This document shows, piece by piece, positions 42,753 to 54,750 of a DNA stretch of 64,000 nucleotides; the stretch's first letter is position 1; each line of letters opens with the position of its first letter. The translations under genes were made by a program, and so were the position numbers. The stretch is from Petrosia ficiformis (Eukaryota > Porifera > Demospongiae > Haplosclerida > Petrosiidae). The notes beneath the pieces were generated by a model. It was not told the DNA's origin and did not search any database. It saw only the letters and a list, made by a program, of their open reading frames with translations. Where the stretch lies: the NCBI GenBank assembly GCA_947044365.1, contig OX345645.1, forward strand, positions 390,074 to 454,073, given 5' to 3'.

Positions 42753-44531
42753 TGTATTTACGTACGTACGTACGTACGTATGTATGTATGTATGTATTTT
42801 ATTGTTTCTAGCTTGTATATAAAAACTTTCTCTATAGACACTTATGACGTTCTCAAGAAATCGTTCAACATCAGTAAGAAGACGTGGTTCAGTAGTGACA
42901 AGAATGCGCAGCAGGGATAGGATACATACTGCAAGACACACAATTGATGAGGAATCAGTAAGCACCTGTAATTTATCAGTAATTATTCTATTCTACATAT
43001 ATTGTATACTATGTGTATACTATGTGTATACTATGTGTATACTATAATATATATGTGTATACTACTTGTATGTGTATACTATGTGTATACTATGTGTATA
43101 TTATGTCGCAATTTATGTGTGTAGTAGGGCTAAGCGATTATGATCTTTTCAGCATCACGATTATTGATGGTAAATGATCACGATTTTTGTTTATATCACG
43201 ATTATGATATACAAAAAAAGGATTTGCATAATCCAATACAGGACAATGATAAAATAAATGAAATTTATGAAAACATCATGTTGAGTAACTATTGTGAATT
43301 ATTCACTAAATAAATAATTGTTAGCAGTATTTCCAATATAAGTGAAATTATTAGAACATACATGTAGCTTACTCAATATTCGCTTTCTTTACTTCTTATC
43401 AGCTTCAGTTATCTTTCCTTCCTTGCTTGAGTGATGCCTAACGAAACTCTTTGCTCCTTTTAGTGGCAAAGGTTGTATATTGTCACTGGACTCCATTTTC
43501 CAACACATCAACAGTTACATAGTGTGCATGTGCAGTAGACACATGGTGACATTGCAATGCTGTAATACATGACATCATAATCGCGATTATTTGAAATAAT
43601 TGCATAATTGATATAATCGCTATAATCGCTCAGCCCTAGTGTGTAGTATATTATATGTATGCAGAATACTACATTGTATATGTATACAGTATACTATATG
43701 TATACTATAGTATACTATATGTATACTATAGTATACTATATGTATACTATAGTATACTATATGTATACTATAGTATATATGTGTTTATACGTCATTTTAT
43801 TTTTTCATAACCTCAATATGTTTTAGTATAATTGTAATCTGTACTGTCTGTATAATCTAGTATACTATGTTATTATTGTTATATAATCTCTGTATATTTT
43901 AGTATATTCATGTATACTATATCAGTATACTATATTCTGCTTTGTCTTCACTATCCAGAGACTACATGTGTATACATTAGCATTGGCCAATATGATTTAC
44001 CCTATCACAAGTATGTCCTTGGCTTCCATCCTATATTCTCTCTTCTCATTCTAAATTATCTTCATTCTCTCTCTCTTCCTCTTCCTCTCTCCCTCCATTT
44101 TATGTTATCTCATTATTCAAAATTCATCTTTACCTATCTTCCTCAATTCTCTTTCGCTGTGTCCTCCATATTCATCTTCTCTCATTTATTTTTCTGGCTG
44201 TATCCCAGTTTGTCACTCTCATTTTACCTAAAAAATGAATTTTAGTACCTGCCTTTCTCTAAAAAACACTAATAGCAAATATAAATGCATTTTTTTTTAG
44301 ATGAACTGGAAACACTCCATTTTCTCTCCCTCTTTTTCCCCTCTCCTTCCTCTTTCTTTTTATCATGTCTACTTATTTCTTCATTCAGAGGTTCATCATC
44401 ATCAGTTTGAAGAGAAATCATTCAAATCTCTAACATATTGTCGAGAGTGTGAAGGACTCATCTACGGCATGGCTAAGCAAGGATATCAGTGTAAACGTCA
44501 GTTATACTTCTCTATCCATTCATTTGTTTCT

Positions 44532-44565
<34 letters not shown>

Positions 44566-44587
44566 CATCATCTATTGATCCATCTAT

Positions 44588-44636
<49 letters not shown>

Positions 44637-44686
44637 CATCTATCTATCCATCTATCTATCTATCCATCATCTATTGATCCATCTAT

Positions 44687-44747
<61 letters not shown>

Positions 44748-44932
44748 CATCTATCTATCTATCCATCTATCTATCCATCTATCTATCTATCTATCCATCT
44801 ATCTATCTATCCATCTATCTATCCATCTATCTATATATCTATCTATCCATCTATATATTGTAGGTTGTGGTAAAAATACACACAAAAAGTGTGCAGCTTC
44901 AGCTCGACCTGATTGTTTTCACAGTATTTAAC

Positions 44933-44978
<46 letters not shown>

Positions 44979-47900
44979 ACATGTATTATAATACATACAT
45001 ACATAATCAAGTTTCTCTTTGTTGTTATAGTAAAAGATGGTGACTCTTCTTTCACGGAATCTTTTGTTGAAGCAACAAATGAAGTAATGTCGACTAGTCT
45101 GCTAGAAAAGAGGAAACAATTTGATATCCTTAGGTGACAGCTTCTCTCTGTTTGTCTATATGTCTGTCTGTCTGTGTGTTTGTCAGTCTATCTGTTTCTC
45201 AGTTGTCAAATTTATTTGTAAATATGTTTTATTGTCTTGTTTAATACACACATTGAAAGCAGAATGAATTGTTGTGTATATGATCGAAAATATTTTAAAT
45301 CTATGGAATACCTGTCATACAGCGGGGTGAAGGGAGGTATCCCTCTCTAGATGTCCAACCAAATTTATTTCAACACACAACAACATCTCAGTTACTCATC
45401 CTGTGGCCCCAGAAACCACCAGAAGCAACCTTAGAGGGCCTAAATTTTAATAACTTTTTGGCGAGCATACCTCCACACTCACCCAGTAGCTTCTCCCTAT
45501 CAAAATCGTGTATGAAACCTTACCTGCCTGGCTGTTTGTCAATTCACATATCTCTCTCTACCTAATTTATCATTTTTTTACTATTTTTATTTTTTGTTAG
45601 GAAAGCATTTGAAGTTGAGGAATCAGAAAATGATGAAATTATAGAGCAAGTGAAAACTAAAATACGATACACAGCACAGAAATTCTCTGCTACAGTAGTA
45701 ATTAAAGGTAAGAAATGATAGCGTTTTTGATATATTTTGAAGCATGGGCCAAATCAGCTCATTAGTATGTGCGCTATTGGGAATACATCTGAGCCAATTA
45801 ACAAAGAGTTAATGCTGTTAGTGACAATATAATCATAATTAACTGTACCATCTGGCCCAAAGAAAGAACTGTACAGTGCTAATAAAGAAGCTCTTTGAGC
45901 CAATTGTGGACCATATAAGGTTATCAAAAACACTGGAATTGATTATTCTATTTTATATCTTAGGAATTATTTTGTTTTGCGGGTACAAATCTAATTTGTC
46001 AGGTATTAATGATTCTAAGTAATCTTATGCATAAAGGGTTAATTAATGATTCTAAGTAATCCTGTGTATAAAGGGTTAATTAATGATTCTAAGTAATCTT
46101 GTGCATAAAGGGTTAATTAATGATTCTAAGTAATCTTGTGCATAAGGGGTTAATTAATGATTCTAAGTAATCCTGTGTATAAAGGGTTAATTAATTAATT
46201 GCGTTTTGTGTATAAACATTAGTACTTATGTTGCAATCAATAAGTACCTGCAGACAATAGTTATCTTAATGTGCATAGTCACATGATGACAATGTGTGGT
46301 CACATGACAAATCATGATAGTACGTTGTCACATGTACATGTATATATACTATTATATAGTCACTTGATGCATCATTTGATGATAATGTGTGGTCACATGA
46401 CAAGTCATATGATAGTGCATTGTCACATGTACTAGTCACATGATACATCGTGATGACATGTGTGGTCACATGGCAAGTCATAAGATGGTCACATGCCTAA
46501 TATGAAGACAAATGTGCAAGTCATGATGAGTGTTAGTGTAGATCACATGATCTTGTGATGAGTCATATGATGACAATGTATGATCACATGACAAGTCATA
46601 TGATTACAGTGTATGGTCACATGACTTAACCATGTATAGTCACATGACATGTCATTCATTATATTTTATAATCACTATACATTTTACTTTAGTGATTGCT
46701 GCTCAAGGATTGGCTCTTCATACATTATCTCATGGTTAGTATGGGTGTGGTCTATTTTAATTATGTGGGTGTGGTCTACATTTCATATAGCTTTAAATTT
46801 GTACGTGTCTTTTGATGTGGGTGGAGTAAAGAAGAAAACTAAACCATCCAAAGATCGAACTCCAACATGGAATGAAGAGTTCAAGTTGTATGTCACAATT
46901 CACCACATGTCATTTACATGATATTTATAATTTATTTCATGTTTAGTGAATGTGATAATATTCTTGAACCAATTAAAGTGAGAGTTTGGTAAGTTTCAGT
47001 ACATGTAACAGTATAGTATACATACATGTACATGTATGTACATGTATGTATACTATACTGTTACATGTACACTACAGGTACATGTATGTAATATGTATAC
47101 TATACTGTTACATGTACACTACAGGTACATGTATGTATACTATATCGTTACATGTACACTACAGGTACATGTATGTATACTGTACTGTTACATGTACACT
47201 ACAGGTACATGTATGTATACTATACTGTTACATGTACACATAACTATACTGTACTGTTACATGTCACAGAACTATACTGTACTGTTACATGTACACATAA
47301 CTATACTGTACTGTTACATGTACACATAACTATATGTATGTATACTGTACTGTGAACATGTACATGTATGTATAATACTTGGGATCTTGTAACTACCTGT
47401 TATTAATTATTGCAAGTGTAATTAACAACAAGTAACAGTCAATTATAATAATTATATAATTCCTTATTTCCTCTTCTTCAGGAACGAGAGACATAATGCT
47501 TGGGGAAAGTTAACTCAAGCATTCACATCCGAAGGAGATACATTTTTGGGTCAAAAGGTCATTGAGCCCATGACACTGGGAGCTGCTAGAAGTATTTGGT
47601 ACACATTAGGTGGGTAATAATTATGTACATACCTACATACATGTACATATATGTGTATATATATATATATATATTTATAGCACTTTGACGCCTACCATTA
47701 GGGTACTGACAGTTCTATATTTCCGTATAGCACACTTTTTACCACATCTGGTTATACATGTATATTTTCCAGATGTTGTTAAATTTACAACACTAGCCAA
47801 CAATGTGCTTACCTCGGGTTTAGTGCAAGAACACTAAGTACTTCATTCTTCTTCTCCATCGCTGGCAACGTCAGTCAATAAACCATTTACATGTAAAGCA

Positions 47901-48107
47901 CTGGTTTTGCTCATACTGTACTGGAAAATATAGCACAAGGGGTGGGGTCTCAAAGCCTCATACAGTACTTGGCTCAGCCTCATGCTCTATGAGTTTTTTG
48001 ACCCCACCCCTCTGCTATATTTCCCATACAGCACTCGCACTGGTGCTTTATCTAATACATATATATATATATATATACATACATACATACATACATACAT
48101 ACATACA

Positions 48108-48141
<34 letters not shown>

Positions 48142-51100
48142 CATATATGAATATATACATGTATATACATGCATACATACATGTACATACATACATGTAC
48201 ATACATACATGTACATACATACATCCATACATACATGCATACATACATGTACATACATACCCACACACACTTACACATGTACATACAGGAAAACGAACGC
48301 CTGACAACATTGTTTCTGGAGCCATAAATCTTGAAGTTTCAAGTGTTGTGTCGGGAGAATTCCTTATTGCTCCATATCATACTATGTATTCACTGTTACA
48401 CGAGGTAAGTCATGTGGTGTAGTTATTTCATCATGTGATCTTTCTTGTCACTATAGCAACTGTTCTTGTATCAGCACATCAAGCAAAAAGAAGAGCTTGC
48501 TCCTCTACGTAACAAAGTAAGTACCTAGTTTAAATTAATCACATTTAAAAAGAACATATTTCTACAGCTAAATAAAGATGGTAATATTCCACCTGTTTTT
48601 CAATCAGATACTCAGGCAATTGTAGATGCATTTGCTCTGAGATATGCAATTGAACCTCAGTATAGGCTAATGGTGTAAGTGCATAAACATAGTTTCTTCT
48701 TCCATTCTACCTTCTCTCATCTTTCTCTCTGTATATATTTGCCCTCCCCTCCATCTCCACCTCTCTCTCTTTTCCCTTCCCTTCATTCTCTCTCTGTCTC
48801 TCTCTGTCTCTGTCTCTCTCTGTCTCTGTCTCTCTCTGTCTCTCTGTCTCTCTCGCTCTCCCCTTCCCTCTATTCTTCCTTCTCTCCTTCACTTCACCTC
48901 TCTTTCTTTTTTCCCATCCCTCTGTTCTTCCTCACACTCTCTCCTCTATCCCCTTCATCCTCCCATTATTCTATAGCCATATGAAGTTACTTGTTGATCA
49001 CTCTACTATATTGCCTCAAACATATTTTGTTCTAAATCATGTTGTGAACCTCATCAAAGATGACTTTTTACAGCAAGCAGCTGAACAGAACTCAATTTTG
49101 GGTATCGGATTACGGAAAATTATGCAAACCATTTTTACTACTTGTAGTTTTGGGGTTAGTATTTTGTTGTTTCTATAGTAACTATACTACTTGTGTGTAT
49201 ATACTGATACTGTCTCCTAAACAAAGTGTAGGCATTCTTGTGTATATTGGATGAATATGTCCTTTTTCCATCCATCCATCCAACCATCAGATTCAAACAT
49301 CCATCTATGTTCATTCATCTATCTATTCATTCATCCTTCCTTCATCCATCTCTCCATCCAACCATTTTATGTATATATGTAGTGTATTACACTCTATTGT
49401 CCATGCAACCATCATGCCAGGTATTGTCATGAGTTAGGCATATAAAAAATTTGAAGTCCAAGATTCAATATAATTATGATTATAATAATTATGATTCTTA
49501 CATCTATTTAATTTGCCGCCTTTCCGTAGCAATTTAGAGAGGCAATTCATTCAGTTTCTGTGTTGGGGTCTGTCTCTTGACTTTTTGATTTTGTATAAAT
49601 TCAATTTTTTAATTTATGTAAATAAGTAAAATGCGTTGTAAATAACTATAAACTTATCTGCTTTATGTAGAACAGCATTATAATATATATATATATCCAT
49701 TTAATTGATATTTTATGATTTAGAGAAATGAATTTATAAAAAGTTTGGACAAACTATTGACACAATTAAGAATGGAATTACAGCAATATCGGGTAAATGA
49801 AATTAAAAAAACAATTTACTTCATTTTATAGCGAGTTCTATTTCAGGTGATATATCCAGTTAATGAAGAAGATAGTCTGAAAGAATTTGCCAGCAATTGT
49901 GAATTGATTGGAACTGTTTTAACACTCAAAGAACATGTGTGTACTGTTGCAGTCTTTGAACTATTGTATTATGTTTTTTGTTTTTTCCAGCTGTTAGGTG
50001 AAGCTCCCAGTAGATCAGAAATTATTCGTTCCAGTATGAAGGTAAATTAATACTTCTTTGCGTTCATTTACTAAGGTGACTCGGTGGCGCAACGGTAGCG
50101 CGTCTGACTCCAGATCAGAAGGTTGCGTGTTCAAATCACGTCCGGGTCATCTCTTTTTTTTTTTTTTTTTTTTTTAAGGAGTGTATTCAGCAAACTTTTG
50201 ATGACATAGTACAACAAAACATACCTGAAGGTTATGAAGGACATCCAGGCCTTAACAAGGACAAAGAACCATTTGAGTTCTATTATTACATGCTGGATGG
50301 AATGGAAGTTGTTGAAAACGAGGATCGTCAAGTATATCAACCCCTCATTCCCAAGTATGTAGTAATAATTATATAATTATTACTGATTTCTGTGTATGTG
50401 TATATTAGACCCACTAACTTCATCTTGGGTGATATGGTAGCTATTGAAATGTGGGAGTTATTTACAACTCTAATACAAGATCTTTTTCAAGGTACAATAA
50501 TTGTCCTCTCAAGTCAATAAATCACTCTTTTCTGCTACAGAAGAGGAAAATTTGAAAGTTTTTGAGCCTATAGAAGCTATACGTCTCTTCACAAGTGTTA
50601 GTTTCATCTATCTAGTCATCTGTTTGTGTATCTATTCATTAGCCAATTCATCTGTTCTTCCATTTTTCAATTTACTCATACATTCAATTGTCTATCCATT
50701 CATCTATTCATACATCTATCCATTCATCCATCCATTCATCCATCCATCCATCCATCCATTCATCCATCCATCTATCCATCCATCTATCCATCCATCCATT
50801 CATCCATCCATCCATCCATCTATTCATTCATCCATCCATCTATTTATTAATCCATCCATCCATACATACATCTATCCATTCATCCATCCATCTATCCATT
50901 CATCCATCCATTCATCCATCTATCTATCCATTCATCCATCCATCCATCCATCTATTCATTCATCTGTCCAGTCATTCATTCACTAATTACTCTTCCATTT
51001 GTCTATTCAGGTAAAGAACTACTACCAAGATAGAATTACCCCACTTTACAAGAAAGGTGTTACTCCTGATCTTCAATTTCCTTACTGGTTTGAACCAGCC

Positions 51101-53005
51101 ATCAAGTTTTGGATAGAAGACTTTCAAAACAAACATCTAGTCATTGTGAACAATGGATGGGATGCAGATAAACAGAAAACTGTATGTGTGTGTATGTATG
51201 TATGTAACTATGTACATGTATGTATATATGTATGTATGTATGTATATATTTATGTATGTATGTATGTAAGTAACTATGTACATGTATGTATGTATGTATG
51301 TATGTATGTAACTATGTACATGTATGTATGTATGTATGTATGTATGTATGTATGTATGTATGTGTGTCTGTATGTATGTATATATGTATGTACATACGTA
51401 CGTATGCATGTATGTATGCATTATGTATGTATGTGTGTATGTATATATATATGTGTGTATGTATGTATGTATGTATGTATGTATGTATATATGTATGTAT
51501 GTTGTATATATGTACATTGTATTTGTTTCAATCAACAGTTTGAACCTCTCAATAAACAAACATACTCTGCTTCCGCATTTGATATGATTGACTACTTCCA
51601 CACGGTATGTATGTATGTATGTCATGTGAAAATCACATGACATCCCATTATTTAAATGCATCGCTATAGGGTCAAAAAATTATAAAGAAATTTGATCATG
51701 GAGTGAACGATCTCAGATTATCATATAATCATGCTTATGCAAGTGTGAGTAGTCGTTACCATAGCAACAATATATTGAAATTCTTTTCCTTTTTCCTGTC
51801 CCCCTCTCGACACCTCCTCCCCCCATCTCAACCCTTCCTCTCATCTCCTCTTGTCCCCCGGCCCATCTCGACCCCTCCTCTCAACCTTCCTTATATCTCT
51901 CCTTCCCTCTACTTCCTTTTAAACTTCTATCTCTCTAACAGGTAATCAAAAAAATTATCATATATTATTGTGATTTGATTTCCAACGAGATTCCTAACTA
52001 TTCTGTGGAAAATCTAAATGTGGTAAGTCCTATATAAACTGGTTTTGAAAACCAGTTGTCTTATTAGATATCAGAATGTATTAGTACACTATATAGTAAG
52101 CTCATTGTACTATTTCCCTAATTAGACCTGTATGTTGGTTAACAATATCCAGTTTGTCCGGTTTGGAGTACAGAGTTTGTACAAAGAAATGGGAGGTGTT
52201 CAGGTAAGAGCTCACTATTTATTATTCCACTTATACCCCACTCCTTTAGGATGCTGGTGAAGGTACTTCTGAGGAACTTCATGAATTGCAAACTATACTG
52301 GGGAAACAAGTCAACACCTGGTGTAAATATGTGGGGAATAGGTGTGTGTGTGTGTATGTGTACATATGTACACTGTATGTAGATGTATGTATGTATGTAT
52401 GTACGTATGTATGCATGTGTGTGTGTGTGTGTGTGTGTGTACATATGTACACTGTATGTACATGTATGTATGTGTGTGTGTGTATGTGTGTGTACATATG
52501 TACACTGTATGTACATGTATGTATGTATGTGTGTGTGTGTGTGTGTAATTTATGTATTTGTTATTTACAGTTTACAAGATGAAATATGGGAAGGATTGAT
52601 GTTAGTACAAGCTGAAATTTTGAAGTGAGTTTACACACACACACACACACACACATACACACACACAAACATTTTTAATCTCCATTTAGAGTTAAAGCCA
52701 TGGGACAAGTTACAAAGGAAGACTGCAGATTTGACCCATTATTGAATAAACTCTTTCAATAGTGAGCAACTATTTTTAACCCTTATCACACCAACTATTT
52801 TTAACCCTTATCACTATGTATCCAACATTCAACATGCATGCATATAAATAGTTCAAACTTGTCGGAAAGCAATATCATAGGGATATGGACCTATGGACTA
52901 TAGAAAATGATATTATAAGGACAATATTGTTTGTATCAATTAAATTACTAATCCGATTATTGATACATCACTATAATCTATCTATCTATCTATCTATCTA
53001 TCTAA

Positions 53006-53049
<44 letters not shown>

Positions 53050-53963
53050 TTATCTATCTATAGTTGCAAGTGTGTGAGTGAAGCTTGTGAGGAACATACT
53101 ATACTACCAAAAATAATTAATGTAAGTGATATTAATAATATTTATTAATATTTAAGTTATAATTAGAGAGTAGCAGTATGTATGTAGGCCTGGGATGTAT
53201 ATAATATAAAGTGATAGTTATTATTAAAATTAATAATGAATATAATTTATTATCTCTCTCTCTCTCTCTCTCGTGTATGTAGCGTATATGGTTTATAGTA
53301 ATCAAGGGTATACACACTATGTTGTTACCTCCATTGACAAGAGAAGATGATGAAGAAGAGGTAGTCTTTATCCCTCATAATTATAATCAGAAACAATGTA
53401 CTGTAATTGATAAGCTACTGGACAGTTTGAAGGTATGAGTGTCTGTGTCTCGGTCTGTGTCTGTCTATCTACATTATTTTTAGTAGATATATAATCATAT
53501 TCCAAAGTTGTTTTTATTTAAAAAGAAAGAATAGAGGCTCCACACAATATTTTGACTTAGTGGCTTATTCAGGTGACACCTGAATAAGGATGTCAAGCCA
53601 AAACATTGTCTGGAGCTTCTATTCTTTCTCTCTACTAAAGTCCACACACTCAAAAAGACATAATCACGTAGGATGGTTGTGTCAATTCAAGGAATTCTCA
53701 ACAATACAAATACACATTATTTGTTACATAAATTGTATAATTATCATTCCTTGTTTGAAGTTGTATCTCCACAAACACAGGATTTCTTTCATCATGACAG
53801 TGTGGGTGTTAAGGAACATATTTTAACAAGTGACATCAAACAACTGAAGATATTTACTAAACTCTATAAACAAACCACTGAAGCTCTAATATCAGAATTC
53901 ATGAAAGACTTTGCTAGCAAAGGTACATGTACATGTATGTATGTATTAATGTATATATGTATG

Positions 53964-53995
<32 letters not shown>

Positions 53996-54562
53996 TATAT
54001 GTATGTATGTATGTACATATGTATGTATATGTATGTCTGTATGTACATATGTACATGTATGTATGTGTGTACTGATATTACAATTAACAATTCTTAATAC
54101 ACACACACACACACACACATTTTTATTCAACAGCTGATTATCACAAAGTTGAAAGTTGTGGAGAAGTGTCTCTTGAGATTAATGCTTTCCGTCATCCAGC
54201 GACAGGAGAATTTGATGGAACTATTAGAGGTTCGTAAATAATTCGTTTATCATATGTTTTAAATTGTCCTTCTGTAGTGATATCAGCCAATGGTTTACAT
54301 GGATTTAAAGGTATGTGTACTATGCATGTATAATTATATGTATATACATACATACATACATACAGACAGACAGACATACGTACATACATACATACATACA
54401 TACATACACACATGCATATGTACATACATACATACATACATACATACATACAGACAGACAGACAGACATATGTACATACACATACATACATACATGCATA
54501 CATACATACATACATACATACATACATACATACATACAGACAGACAGACAGACATACGTACA

Positions 54563-54593
<31 letters not shown>

Positions 54594-54715
54594 GTACATA
54601 CATACATACATACATACATACATACATACATACATACATACATACATACATACATACATACATACATACATACATGCATACATATGTACATACATACATA
54701 CATACATACATACAT

Positions 54716-54750
<35 letters not shown>

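Noticed and set aside
42797..42837. Earlier acceptor TTCTAG for the UNC13 exon at 42838
   Set aside because: Using it brings an in-frame TGA after eleven codons; the acceptor at 42837 keeps the frame open.
45300..45500. Possible inverted-repeat element (GGAGGTAT ... ATACCTCC)
   Set aside because: Matched arms are short and imperfect and no target duplication was seen; not enough to call.
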